64,000 nt of DNA from an uncultured Eubacteriales bacterium (GCA_900545515.1 UQZA01000009.1:1-64000), one strand, 5' to 3'. Shown: positions 25,843 to 34,983, counted from the first letter of the stretch. Numbers and translations: made by a program. The notes: generated by a model not told the origin, from the letters alone.

Positions 25843-28089
25843 ATGCCAAGAAAACGAAAAGACGAGCAGCCTGTGAAGCGGGATGTGGCCGGGGTGGTGG
25901 GCCTCCGGGGCTCCGTGGAGGAGCAGCCCATTACGGAGACCCTGGAGATCAATTACATGCCCTATGCCATGAGCGTCATTGTTTCCCGGGCCATCCCGGA
26001 AATTGACGGCTTTAAGCCCTCCCACCGGAAGCTGCTGTATACCATGTACAAAATGGGCCTTCTGAACGGGGGCCGCACCAAATCCGCCAACATTGTGGGC
26101 CAGACCATGCGGCTGAACCCCCACGGCGACGCGGCGATTTACGACACTATGGTCCGCCTGTCCCGGGGCTACGGGGCGCTGCTGCACCCTTTTGTAGACT
26201 CCAAGGGCAATTTCGGCAAGGTCTACTCCCGGGATATGGCCTATGCTGCCTCCCGGTACACCGAAGCCAAGCTGGACCCCATTTGCCAGGAGCTATTCCG
26301 GGACATGGATTTTGACACGGTGGATATGGTGGACAATTACGACGGCACCATGAAGGAGCCGACTCTTATGCCCACCACCTTTCCCAATGTGCTGGTCTCG
26401 GCCAACACCGGCATTGCCGTGGGTATGGCAAGTAACATCTGCGGCTTTAACCTGAGGGAGGTTTGTGACACCGCCATTGCCCGGATGAAAAACCCGGACC
26501 ACGACCTGATGGAGACCATGCCAGCGCCGGACTTTCCCACAGGCGGAGAGCTCCTCTATGATCCCATGGAAATGCGCGCCATTTATAAAACCGGCCGGGG
26601 TAGCTTCAAGGTCCGGGCAAAGTGGCGGTACCTGAAGGAGGGAAATCTCATTGAAATATACGAGATTCCCTATACTACCACTGCGGAGGCCATTCTGGAC
26701 AAGGTTTCAGAACTGATCCGAGCCGGGAAAGTCCGGGAAATTGCAGATATGCGGGATGAGACGGACCTGTCTGGCCTGAAGCTGACCATCGACCTGAAGC
26801 GGGGGGCGGACCCGGAGAAGCTGATGCAGAAGCTGTTCCGACAAACCACACTGATGGATTCCTACCCCTGCAATTTTAATATTCTCATCGCCGGTATGCC
26901 CCGGGTGATGGGAGTGGGAGAGATCCTGGAGGAGTGGACTGCCTGGCGCTGCCAGTGCGTGAAGCGCCGGGTCTTCTTCCAACTGGGGAAAAAACGGGAG
27001 AAGCTCCACCTGCTGAAGGGCCTGGAGCGAATTCTCCTGGACATTGACAAGGCCATTGCCATCATCCGGGGAACGGAGCTGGAGGCAGAGGTGATCCCCA
27101 ACCTGATGATTGGCTTCGGCATCGATCAGGTCCAGGCGGAGTTTGTGGCGGAGATTAAGCTGCGAAACATCAACAAGGAGTATATCCTGAAGCGGACGGC
27201 AGAAACCGGTGACCTGGAGCGGGAGATCCAGGAGCTGGAGGCGACCCTGAACAGCGACCGCCGGATTCGGAGCCTCATCATCAAGGAACTGGAGCAGGTC
27301 TCTAAAAAGTTCGGTCAGCCCCGGAAAACAGAGCTCTTGTATCACTGGGATGCCGCTTCGGGAGAGGAGCCGGAGGAGGAGCTGCCGGACTACCCCGTCA
27401 CTGCCTTTGTTTCCCGGGAAGGGTATTTCAAGAAAATCACCCCCCAGTCCCTTCGGGCCTCGGGGGAGCAGAAATTCAAGGAAGGCGACGGCCTGGCCTT
27501 TGCCTGGGAGACCACCAACCGGGCGGAACTCCTGGTGTTTACAGACCAGTTCCAGTGCTATAAAGCCAGGCTTTCGGACTTTGACGATGGCAAGGCGTCC
27601 CAGCTGGGAGATTATCTGCCCACCAAGCTCTCCATGGACCCGGGAGAAAATGTGGTGCAGACCGTATTTCCCGGGGACTATTCCGGTTTTGTGCTGTTCT
27701 TCTTTGAAAGCGGCAAGGTAGCTAAGGTGCCCTTGTCTTCTTACGATACGAAATCCAATCGCCGCAAGCTGACGGGAGCATATTCAGATAAGAGCCCCCT
27801 GCGGACTGTTCTGGCCATGGAGGCGGACGGACCGGTGGTGGCTTACTCCACCGATGGCCGGGCGATGATTTTCTCTTCCGCGCAGTTGACGCCTAAGACG
27901 ACCCGGGCCACCCAGGGAGTGGCGGTGTTGACGTTACGAAAGAAATCCACTTTGGACCGGGCGGTACGCCTGGCAGAAAGTGGCATTACCAATCAGGCCC
28001 GCTACAAGTGCAGGGCCCTCCCGGCGGCAGGAGCCATCCTGCGGACGGAGGACCTGGAGGAAAAGCAAATAACATGGAACATGGAATGA
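25843..28089 (+). CDS. Divergent type IIA topoisomerase A subunit (GyrA/ParC-like)
   Basis: The 748-residue protein carries the winged-helix core with catalytic R138-Y139 in AASRYTEAKL, a tower and coiled-coil region, then a beta-pinwheel C-terminal part with degenerate blades. I see no canonical GyrA box (QRRGGKG), so it is more likely a decatenase than a supercoiling gyrase. The quinolone hot spot reads NPHGDAAIYD: alanine (A97) replaces the usual serine while the second acidic residue is kept. It is operonic with the B subunit. Confidence 0.88.
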   Translation: MPRKRKDEQPVKRDVAGVVGLRGSVEEQPITETLEINYMPYAMSVIVSRAIPEIDGFKPSHRKLLYTMYKMGLLNGGRTKSANIVGQTMRLNPHGDAAIYDTMVRLSRGYGALLHPFVDSKGNFGKVYSRDMAYAASRYTEAKLDPICQELFRDMDFDTVDMVDNYDGTMKEPTLMPTTFPNVLVSANTGIAVGMASNICGFNLREVCDTAIARMKNPDHDLMETMPAPDFPTGGELLYDPMEMRAIYKTGRGSFKVRAKWRYLKEGNLIEIYEIPYTTTAEAILDKVSELIRAGKVREIADMRDETDLSGLKLTIDLKRGADPEKLMQKLFRQTTLMDSYPCNFNILIAGMPRVMGVGEILEEWTAWRCQCVKRRVFFQLGKKREKLHLLKGLERILLDIDKAIAIIRGTELEAEVIPNLMIGFGIDQVQAEFVAEIKLRNINKEYILKRTAETGDLEREIQELEATLNSDRRIRSLIIKELEQVSKKFGQPRKTELLYHWDAASGEEPEEELPDYPVTAFVSREGYFKKITPQSLRASGEQKFKEGDGLAFAWETTNRAELLVFTDQFQCYKARLSDFDDGKASQLGDYLPTKLSMDPGENVVQTVFPGDYSGFVLFFFESGKVAKVPLSSYDTKSNRRKLTGAYSDKSPLRTVLAMEADGPVVAYSTDGRAMIFSSAQLTPKTTRATQGVAVLTLRKKSTLDRAVRLAESGITNQARYKCRALPAAGAILRTEDLEEKQITWNME

Positions 28090-28134
28090 CGGATCTTACG
28101 CGAAAGGCGTCAGAGAGAAAGGGGAGCGAATACA

Positions 28135-28998
28135 TTGAAAAAATTTTGGTCCCAGTGGAAGTGGCTGCCCATGGTAGTGGCTGGCTGCGCCATTTTTTCC
28201 CTGGGTTTTAATCTCTTCCTGGAGCCCCACGACACCAACTGCGGCGGCCTGTCCGGCCTTGCCCAGGTGTGTGTGGAGTGGTTTGGCGTCGGCACCGTGG
28301 GCCTTTGGACGGCTGTGATGAATATCCCCCTGTTTATTTTAGGCGGCAAGGCCATTGGAAAGCGGTTTTTCTTTGGCTCCTTCGTGGGGATGATTTCCAT
28401 GGCCGGTTTCCTGGACCTGTTTACTGCGATTCCCGCGCCCCAGACGGAGCCGATTTTTGGAACCCTGTATGGCGGCGTGATTACCGGCTTTGGCATGGGC
28501 CTGGTGTTTCTGTCCGGGGTCTCCTCCGGAGGGACGGATATCATCGTCCGGCTGGTGAAGCTGCGGAAGCGGGATATGCCAATTGGGCGGATTTCCCTGT
28601 GTCTGGATGTGACGGTGGCTCTGCTCACAGGCATCGTGTTTCATGACTTTACCAAAACCCTGTACGGCGGCGTGACGTTGTATGTGAGCGCTATGGTGAT
28701 CGATGCGGTGATCTACCGGTTCGACTATTCGAAGGTAGCCATGGTCATTTCCCCTAAATATGAGGAGATTGCAGATGCCATCAGCAAGCAGCTTGTGCGG
28801 GGCGTGACCCTCCTGGACGGAGCGGGCTATTACAGCCAGCAGAAAATCAAGGTGATTCTTTCGGCCATCAAGCGCCAGCAGGTGACGGAGCTGAAGGAGC
28901 TGGTGACGAACATTGACCCCGATGCCTTCATCATCCTCCAGGAGGCCCACCAGGTTCTGGGAGACGGTTTCAGCCGTTATTCCAAGGACGCACTTTAG
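28135..28998 (+). CDS. YitT-family membrane protein (DUF161/DUF2179)
   Basis: The 287-residue protein has about five hydrophobic segments in the first 200 residues (GLNLFLEPHDTNCGGLSGLAQ is reminiscent of the family's N-terminal loop, and GSSGGTDI-like SGVSSGGTDI follows). A C-terminal cytosolic DUF2179 domain reads VTLLDGAGYYSQQKIKVILSA. The start is a TTG behind AAAGGGGAG. Family members are widespread in Firmicutes and have no agreed function. It follows the topoisomerase operon by 45 nt and may share its transcript. Confidence 0.85.
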   Translation: MKKFWSQWKWLPMVVAGCAIFSLGFNLFLEPHDTNCGGLSGLAQVCVEWFGVGTVGLWTAVMNIPLFILGGKAIGKRFFFGSFVGMISMAGFLDLFTAIPAPQTEPIFGTLYGGVITGFGMGLVFLSGVSSGGTDIIVRLVKLRKRDMPIGRISLCLDVTVALLTGIVFHDFTKTLYGGVTLYVSAMVIDAVIYRFDYSKVAMVISPKYEEIADAISKQLVRGVTLLDGAGYYSQQKIKVILSAIKRQQVTELKELVTNIDPDAFIILQEAHQVLGDGFSRYSKDAL

Positions 28999-29034
28999 GA
29001 CGGAAATCCACCGGGGAATGTGAGGTGTGGACAG

Positions 29035-30231
29035 ATGAGAAGAGGGCTTGTACTTCTTGCTTTGGCGATTGTGTGCCTGCTGGCGGGCTGTACGGCCTGG
29101 ATGGGAGGCAGCTATGCCTCCGTGACGCCCCATGCGGAGGGCTATGCCCAGACAGAGCCGGTGGATACGGCGGTTGCTTCCAGCCAAAGCGAACTGATCT
29201 CTGTGCTGGCCCGCCTGGTGCAGAATCACACAGACCAGGCCTCCGTGGATGTGAGCCAGTATGAGGGGGACCTGGAGAAGGAATTGGACTTGGCGGTTCT
29301 CAAGGTGATGGAGACAGACCCGGTGGTGGCGTATGCGGCAGAGGACATCCGGCTGCAACAAACCGAGGTGGGGGTGCGTCAGATGGTGTCTGTGGAGATC
29401 ACCTACTCCAGGACCCAGGAGGAGCTTCAGGCCATTCAGACGGCTTGGGGAGAGAACGGCATTAAAAGTAGGGTGACTGCCGCCCTGGAGCGGGTAGAGC
29501 CGGCCATTACCCTCCAGGTGACCAACTACCAGCCGGTTAATCTGGACTTGTTTGTCCGGACATACTATGAAGATCACCTGGAGACCATTATGGAGTGCCC
29601 CCAGGTGGTGGTGCAGGTCTATCCGGAGCAGGGAAGCGAGCGGGTGGTGGAAATTCAATTCCTGTATAGCGCCAGCCAGGAGACCCTCCTGCAGATGCGC
29701 CAGGAGGTGCAGGTGCTTCTGAATTCGGCTGCCGGTTATGTGGAGGGGCAGACTTCCGAGGAAATCAAGGCAAGCCGGCTGTATGCGTTTCTCCGCCCCC
29801 TCTTCGTTCAGAGCAGACCCTCCGAGACGCCAGTGTATAGCCTTTTGTGTGTGGGCACTGGGGACAGCCGGTCGGTGGCTATGGTCTATGGACTGCTGTG
29901 CCGCCGGGTTGGGCTGGACTGCCAGGTGGTTTCTGGTACCAGCAATGGCCGGGAGTGGTACTGGAATATTATCTGCCTGGATGGCGTGTACTATCACGTG
30001 GATGTGCTGACGGATTTGGAGGCCGGGACGCTGATCACCCGATACGATGAGGACATGGTTGGCTATGTCTGGAATACCAAGAGCTGCCCACCCTGCCCCA
30101 GACCACTACCGCCAGCGACGGAGGAGACCGCACCGCCAGAGCCGGAGGAAACCCAGGACAACCAACCGGTGGAGGAGTCTACCGCCCCGGAGGAGGAATC
30201 GACGGAGCCGGAGGAGACGATGATAGAGTGA
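29035..30231 (+). CDS. Lipoprotein with degenerate transglutaminase-like domain
   Basis: The 398-residue protein has a lipoprotein signal (LALAIVCLLAGC). The region near residues 275-340 follows the transglutaminase-core layout (SVAMVYGLLCRRVGLDCQ, then a WYWNIICLDGVYYHVDV block). The nucleophile position that is usually Cys reads Ser (GDSRSVA), and the His of the usual H-x-WN motif is absent (REWYWN). It is therefore probably inactive and may bind peptides or cell wall. A Pro/Glu-rich tail of about 45 residues ends the protein. ATG 29035 fits GAGG better than the GTG 15 nt upstream. Confidence 0.78.
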   Translation: MRRGLVLLALAIVCLLAGCTAWMGGSYASVTPHAEGYAQTEPVDTAVASSQSELISVLARLVQNHTDQASVDVSQYEGDLEKELDLAVLKVMETDPVVAYAAEDIRLQQTEVGVRQMVSVEITYSRTQEELQAIQTAWGENGIKSRVTAALERVEPAITLQVTNYQPVNLDLFVRTYYEDHLETIMECPQVVVQVYPEQGSERVVEIQFLYSASQETLLQMRQEVQVLLNSAAGYVEGQTSEEIKASRLYAFLRPLFVQSRPSETPVYSLLCVGTGDSRSVAMVYGLLCRRVGLDCQVVSGTSNGREWYWNIICLDGVYYHVDVLTDLEAGTLITRYDEDMVGYVWNTKSCPPCPRPLPPATEETAPPEPEETQDNQPVEESTAPEEESTEPEETMIE

Positions 30232-30271
30232 GGCCATAGTTCGGCCGTGATGATGGGCTGCTTTTTGATCT

Positions 30272-30613
30272 TTGGAAGTTTCTTCTTTCAGACTGCGCTG
30301 CTTAAAGTACAATTGCCATTCATATGCCTGGTATTCTACGTCGGCATCTAACTGCTACTGGCTGTCTGATCTTACTCTCTATATGACTGATGGCAGCTAT
30401 TGGGAAATGTCTTCTTTGAGTATTGGCAATAAAATATATTGGCGAGAAGAGATTTATGGCACGTTTTATCCGGAGTATTCTGGGATCCTAGCAGAAGATT
30501 TAAAAAATAGCCCATATGTTTCTTGTAATGCCAAGTGGGGGCAACTTGGAGTGTACAATCACCCTTTAAATGATTGCCCTTACTCTGGGACAAGATCTTA
30601 TTGGACTAGATGA
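30272..30613 (+). pseudogene. Decayed fragment of a secreted 'CHSYAWY' protein
   Basis: An AT-richer open frame of about 113 codons has no ribosome binding site and no proper start. It encodes NCHSYAWYSTSASNCYW, a YMTDGSYWEM block, then GNKIYW, and later AKWGQLGVYNHPLNDCPY. I recall this order from secreted Firmicutes proteins that continue at both ends. The signal peptide and the region between are missing, so it looks like a remnant. Its composition differs sharply from the flanking operons, which suggests acquisition by transfer. Confidence 0.55.
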
Positions 30614-30631
30614 GACGTGTACATAAAATGG

Positions 30632-30666
30632 CGGCAAGAGCAGGCAACGCTCTTGCCGTTGCCTTT
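30632..30666 (+). terminator. Rho-independent terminator
   Basis: A 10-bp perfect stem (30632-30641 with 30649-30658) is followed by TTGCCTTTT, between the remnant gene and prfB. Confidence 0.75.
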
Positions 30667-30787
30667 TAGCTGAAATGCAGCATGGATTTATAGACTGACC
30701 CACCCGAGGAGCGCTGACACTGGCCTCTTGCGCACTGGCTACTTGTCACTGCAGAAGAACTTTCCCTGAAAATTTGCCAGTTTCCCC

Positions 30788-30817
30788 TTTACAAAGGGGG
30801 TTTTCCCAGATTATAAT
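30788..30817 (+). promoter_or_regulatory. Promoter of the prfB-cmk-ispH/rpsA operon
   Basis: TTTACA (30788-30793), an 18-bp spacer and TATAAT (30812-30817) precede prfB by 35 nt. Confidence 0.7.
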
Positions 30818-30852
30818 AGGCGGGATATGAAAAAAGAATGTGAGCGGTGGCT

Positions 30853-31977
30853 ATGATTGAATTTGAAGAATACAAACTGAAACTCAATGATTTGAAGCCG
30901 AAGCTAGAGGCGCTGGCGGCTTCTCTCAATTTGGACCGGGTCCGGAATGAGCTGGAGCGGTTTCATGCCATGCAGGAGGCCCCCGGCTTCTGGGACGATC
31001 CGGACCGGTCTCAGAAAATCGTGGTCCAGACAAAGCTGCTGGAAGCCAAGCTGGAGAAATACCACGCCATGACGGCGCAGATGGAGGACCTTCTCACCAT
31101 CTGCGAGATGGCTCTGGAGGAAAACGACGACTCCATGCTGCCGGAGCTTCAGGAGGGTTTTGAGGAGCTCTCCCAGCGCATGGAGGAGGCGCGGCTGGAG
31201 ACCCTGCTCACCGGGGAGTACGACGGCAACAATGCGCTCATGTCCTTCCACGCCGGAGCCGGTGGCACGGAGGCCCAGGACTGGTGCCAGATGCTCTACC
31301 GGATGTACACCCGCTGGGCAGAACGCCACGGCTTCACGTATAAAATTCTGGATTATCTGGAGGGCGATGAGGCGGGACTAAAATCTGCGGACATCATGAT
31401 TGAGGGCCCCAACGCCTACGGCTTTTTGAAGGGTGAGAACGGCGTGCACCGCCTGGTGCGGGTGTCTCCCTTTGACGCCAATGCCCGGCGGCAGACCTCT
31501 TTTGCTGCGGTGGAGGTGATCCCGGAAATTACGGATACCTCCAACGATGTGGAAATTCGCCCCGAGGACATTGAAATGCAGGTTTACCGCTCCTCCGGCG
31601 CCGGTGGCCAGCACATCAACAAAACCTCCTCCGCCGTCCGCCTGATTCACAAGCCCACAGGGATTGTGGTCTCCTGCCAGACGGAGCGGAGCCAGTTCCA
31701 GAACCGGGAGACTTGTATGCGGATGCTCCGGTCCAAGCTGGTGGAGATCAAGGAACGGGAGCATTTGGAGAAGATTTCCGATATCAAGGGCGTCCAGCAG
31801 AAAATTGAGTGGGGCAGCCAGATTCGGAATTATGTGTTCATGCCCTATACTTTGGTAAAGGACACCCGCACAGGGTGTGAGACTTCCAACGTAAACGCCG
31901 TAATGGACGGTGCGCTGGACCCGTTTATCAATGCTTACCTCACCTGTATGGTAACCGGGAACTGGGTGACCAAATAA
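30853..31977 (+). CDS. prfB: Peptide chain release factor 2
   Basis: RF2 recognises UGA and UAA stop codons and hydrolyses peptidyl-tRNA. It carries the tripeptide anticodon SPF (in VRVSPFDA, which marks RF2 rather than RF1) and the catalytic GGQ in SSGAGGQHINKTSSAVR. The 374-codon frame is continuous from its N terminus: the programmed +1 frameshift with an early in-frame UGA that autoregulates prfB in many bacteria is absent. ATG 30853 is chosen over GTG 30847 by convention; spacing to the weak GAGCGG site does not decide. cmk follows after 27 nt. Confidence 0.95.
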   Translation: MIEFEEYKLKLNDLKPKLEALAASLNLDRVRNELERFHAMQEAPGFWDDPDRSQKIVVQTKLLEAKLEKYHAMTAQMEDLLTICEMALEENDDSMLPELQEGFEELSQRMEEARLETLLTGEYDGNNALMSFHAGAGGTEAQDWCQMLYRMYTRWAERHGFTYKILDYLEGDEAGLKSADIMIEGPNAYGFLKGENGVHRLVRVSPFDANARRQTSFAAVEVIPEITDTSNDVEIRPEDIEMQVYRSSGAGGQHINKTSSAVRLIHKPTGIVVSCQTERSQFQNRETCMRMLRSKLVEIKEREHLEKISDIKGVQQKIEWGSQIRNYVFMPYTLVKDTRTGCETSNVNAVMDGALDPFINAYLTCMVTGNWVTK

Positions 31978-32004
31978 AGAATGGAGCTTGCAGAGGGAGA
32001 GACC

Positions 32005-32691
32005 ATGACGAAAAAAAAGGTATACAGCGTGGCCATCGATGGCCCTGCGGGGGCGGGGAAGAGTACCCTGGCCAGGCAGGCAGCCCGGGATTTGGGCTTC
32101 CAATATGTGGACACCGGGGCAATTTACCGGACAGTGGGATACCACATGACCCTCATGGGCATTGGACCCAAGGACCGGGACGGCATTGAGCGGCTGCTGG
32201 ATGATGTGAATCTGGAGCTTCGCTATGACGGCGGGGGGCTTCAGCATATGATCCTCAATGGCGCTGACGTGACTGAGGAAATTCGCACGCCGGAGATGTC
32301 CCGGGTGGCTTCTCTGATTTCCGCCCAGCCAGCGGTCCGGGCATTTCTCCTGGATTTGCAGCGGGACATGGCAAAACGGTACAGCGTGATGATGGATGGC
32401 CGGGATATCGGCACTGTGGTGCTGCCGGGGGCGGATGTGAAGGTGTATCTTACGGCCTCCCCAGAGGTCCGAGCCCGCCGCCGGCTGGGGGACTTGGAAG
32501 CCCAGGGCCTCACAGTCAGCTATGAACAGGTTCTGGAGGAAATCCGGCAACGGGACCACCAGGATATGACCAGGTCCATCGCCCCACTCAAGCAGGCGAA
32601 GGATGCGGTGGTGCTGGATACGTCCAGTCTCAACCAGGAGGAATCTCTGGCGGCGCTGAAGGCCATTGTGGAGGAGCGGATTGCCCGATGA
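32005..32691 (+). CDS. cmk: Cytidylate kinase
   Basis: The enzyme phosphorylates CMP and dCMP. The P-loop GPAGAGKST, the CMP-binding DTGAIYR, and DGRDIGTVV followed by the R-x-R-R lid-type stretch (SPEVRARRRLGD) are present in order. Length (228 aa) is normal. The start follows AGAGGGAGAG. Its stop overlaps the start of the next gene (ATGA), so translation is coupled. cmk next to rpsA is a very old gene order. Confidence 0.95.
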   Translation: MTKKKVYSVAIDGPAGAGKSTLARQAARDLGFQYVDTGAIYRTVGYHMTLMGIGPKDRDGIERLLDDVNLELRYDGGGLQHMILNGADVTEEIRTPEMSRVASLISAQPAVRAFLLDLQRDMAKRYSVMMDGRDIGTVVLPGADVKVYLTASPEVRARRRLGDLEAQGLTVSYEQVLEEIRQRDHQDMTRSIAPLKQAKDAVVLDTSSLNQEESLAALKAIVEERIAR

Positions 32692-34634
32692 ATATACAAC
32701 TTGGACAATACGCAGGCTTCTGCTTTGGCGTGGACCGGGCGGTGAGCATGGTGGAGGAAGCCACAAAGGCTGGGGGCACGGTGGTGACCCTGGGGCCCAT
32801 CATTCATAACCATCATGTGGTGGACCGGTTCCAACGCATGGGGGTGGAGGTGGCAAACAGCCCGGAGGAGGTCCGGCCGGGGAGTACGGTGGTGCTCCGT
32901 GCCCACGGCGTACCCAGGCAGGTGGAGGAGACCCTGGCTGGATTGCCGGTCCAGGTGGTGGATGCCACCTGCCCCTTTGTCAAGCGGATTCACCGCCTGG
33001 TTCAGGAGGCAGAGGCGGAGGGACGGACCCCCGTGATCATCGGTACCCGCACCCACCCGGAGGTGGTGGGCATTGCCAGCTGGTGCCGGAGGGGCATGGT
33101 CTTTGAGGGCCCGGAGGAGCTGGAGCGTTGGGCAGCTTTGCCGGAGACTTCTCCAGGTTTGCCGATTTGTCTGGTTTCCCAAACGACCCTCACCGCAAAT
33201 TTGTGGAATTTGTGCGTCAAAATCGTAAAAAAACAGTTTACTAACTTCCGAATTTTTGATACAATATGCAAAGCAACAGAATATCGGCAAAAAGAAGCGG
33301 CACACATGTCAGAAATCTGTCAAGCTATGGTTGTTGTGGGTGATGCCAAGAGTTCCAACACGAGCCGTCTTGCGATGATTTGCCGAGAGCACTGCGGAAA
33401 GGTGATTCTGGTGGATCAGGCTTCCCAGCTGGAGCCGGATTTCTTCCGTGGTGTTTCAGATGTTGGAATCACGGCAGGCGCGTCGACGCCGGCGTGGATA
33501 ATAAAGGAGGTCAACAACACTATGAGCGAAATTACGACAGTTGAGGCTGGTCAGGAACAGTCCTTCGAGGAGCTTCTGGAGAACTCCATCAAGACTTTAA
33601 ATACAGGAGATAAGGTAACCGGCGTTGTCACCCACATCGGCGCCACCGAGGTCCAGGTGGACCTGGGCACCAAGCATGCCGGTTATATTCCCTGCGACGA
33701 AGTCAGCACAGATCCTGCCATCAAGCCGGAAGAGGTCCTGAAGGTGGGCGACGAGATTGAGGTCTTTGTGGTCCGGGTCAACGACCAGGAGGGTACCTGC
33801 CAGCTGAGCAAGAAGAAGCTGGATGGCCTGAAAGTCTGGGACAATGTAAGCGAGGTCTGCGAAAGCAAGGCTGTGGTGGAAGGCAAGATCACGGAAGTGA
33901 ACAAGGGCGGCTTGGTTGCCAACATGAAGGGCGTCCGGGTGTTTATTCCCGCCTCTCAGACCGGCATTCCCAAGGGCGGCGATATGACCGGCATGGTGGG
34001 CCAGACTGTGCAGATGAAGATCACCGAGGTCAACCGTTCCCGCCGGAGAGTCATTGGCTCCATCCGGGCCGTGACAGCAGAAGCCCGGAAGGCTGCCATT
34101 GAGAAGATCTGGAATGAGATCGAAGTGGGCAAGAAGTACCACGGCGTGGTGAAGTCCCTGATGCCCTATGGCGCATTTGTGGACATCGGCGGCGTGGACG
34201 GTATGGTCCATGTGACGGAGCTGACTTGGGGCCGGATTAAGACTCCTGCAGATGTGGTAAAGGTGGGCGACGAGATTGATGTCTTTGTCCTCTCCTTTGA
34301 CCCCGAGAAGCGGAAGATCTCCCTGGGCTGCAAGACGGCGGAGTCCAATCCCTGGAATCATTTCCTGGATCAGTTCTCCGTTGGCGATGTGGTTCCGGCT
34401 AAGATTGTGAAGCTGATGACCTTCGGCGCATTTGCCGAGATCATTCCCGGCGTGGACGGCCTGATTCACATTTCTCAGATTGCCGACCGCCGCATCAACA
34501 AGCCCGACGATGTGCTGAGCGAAGGCCAGGACGTGACTGTGAAGATCATCGACGTGGATGCAGAGAACAAGCGGATTTCTCTGTCCATTCGCGCACTGCT
34601 GAACGACCAGGACGAAGCTCCGGTAGAGGAATAA
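32688..34634 (+). CDS. Bifunctional HMBPP reductase (IspH) / 30S ribosomal protein S1
   Basis: Residues 1-278 are IspH, the last enzyme of the MEP isoprenoid pathway. The three Fe-S cysteines lie in GFCFGV (C12), DATCPFV and FDTICKAT. Residues 279-648 are ribosomal protein S1 with four S1 RNA-binding domains (TGVVTHIGATEVQVDLG; EGKITEVNKGGLVANMKG; HGVVKSLMPYGAFVDIGG; PAKIVKLMTFGAFAEIIPG). This fusion is known in Clostridia. Inside the frame, AAAGGAGG at 33503-33510 precedes ATG 33522 (residue 279), so S1 can probably also be made alone. The upstream junction overlaps cmk by 4 nt. Confidence 0.95.
   Translation: MNIQLGQYAGFCFGVDRAVSMVEEATKAGGTVVTLGPIIHNHHVVDRFQRMGVEVANSPEEVRPGSTVVLRAHGVPRQVEETLAGLPVQVVDATCPFVKRIHRLVQEAEAEGRTPVIIGTRTHPEVVGIASWCRRGMVFEGPEELERWAALPETSPGLPICLVSQTTLTANLWNLCVKIVKKQFTNFRIFDTICKATEYRQKEAAHMSEICQAMVVVGDAKSSNTSRLAMICREHCGKVILVDQASQLEPDFFRGVSDVGITAGASTPAWIIKEVNNTMSEITTVEAGQEQSFEELLENSIKTLNTGDKVTGVVTHIGATEVQVDLGTKHAGYIPCDEVSTDPAIKPEEVLKVGDEIEVFVVRVNDQEGTCQLSKKKLDGLKVWDNVSEVCESKAVVEGKITEVNKGGLVANMKGVRVFIPASQTGIPKGGDMTGMVGQTVQMKITEVNRSRRRVIGSIRAVTAEARKAAIEKIWNEIEVGKKYHGVVKSLMPYGAFVDIGGVDGMVHVTELTWGRIKTPADVVKVGDEIDVFVLSFDPEKRKISLGCKTAESNPWNHFLDQFSVGDVVPAKIVKLMTFGAFAEIIPGVDGLIHISQIADRRINKPDDVLSEGQDVTVKIIDVDAENKRISLSIRALLNDQDEAPVEE
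33503..33524 (+). promoter_or_regulatory. rpsA: Internal Shine-Dalgarno and start for stand-alone ribosomal protein S1
   Basis: AAAGGAGG (33503-33510) lies 11 nt before an in-frame ATG at 33522, exactly where the S1 part begins (MSEITTVEAG). This is a near-perfect ribosome binding site inside a coding region. Confidence 0.65.
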
Positions 34635-34645
34635 GACAGACTACA

Positions 34646-34674
34646 TACCGGGGCTGACTCCTGCCAGCCCCGGT
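34646..34674 (+). terminator. Hairpin after ispH-rpsA
   Basis: A 12-bp perfect stem (ATACCGGGGCTG with its complement) lies 11 nt after the stop. No T-run follows, so it may be a processing or stability hairpin rather than a terminator. Confidence 0.5.
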
Positions 34675-34698
34675 ATCGTCGTTGGAGGAATAAATGTT

Positions 34699-34983
34699 AT
34701 GGTGAAGCACATTGTCATCTATCAGCTGCGGGAAGACTGTGATAAGCAGGCTGCCGTACAGGAAATCTCTCAGGCGTTGGAGCCCCTGGTTGGCGTCATT
34801 CCTGGCCTCCAGTGGCTGGAGGTCTGCCCCACCTACCAGGGGGATGCGGATTATGTCCTGTACTCCGAGTTTGACAGCGCCGAGGCTTTGGCCGGATATC
34901 AGGTTCACCCGGATCACGTGGCCGCCAAGGAAGTGGTTCATAAATATGTAGCCACCCGTATGGCTGCGGATTATGAATATTGA
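34699..34983 (+). CDS. Dabb-family (stress-responsive alpha/beta-barrel) small protein
   Basis: The 94-residue protein opens with MVKHIVIYQLRED and contains the VIPGLQWLEV and HPDHVAAKEVV blocks typical of Dabb ferredoxin-like dimers. Members have varied or unknown functions (some are cyclases in secondary metabolism, most are unassigned). The start follows GGAGGAAT. It stands alone, between a hairpin after rpsA and a terminator-like hairpin. Confidence 0.87.
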   Translation: MVKHIVIYQLREDCDKQAAVQEISQALEPLVGVIPGLQWLEVCPTYQGDADYVLYSEFDSAEALAGYQVHPDHVAAKEVVHKYVATRMAADYEY

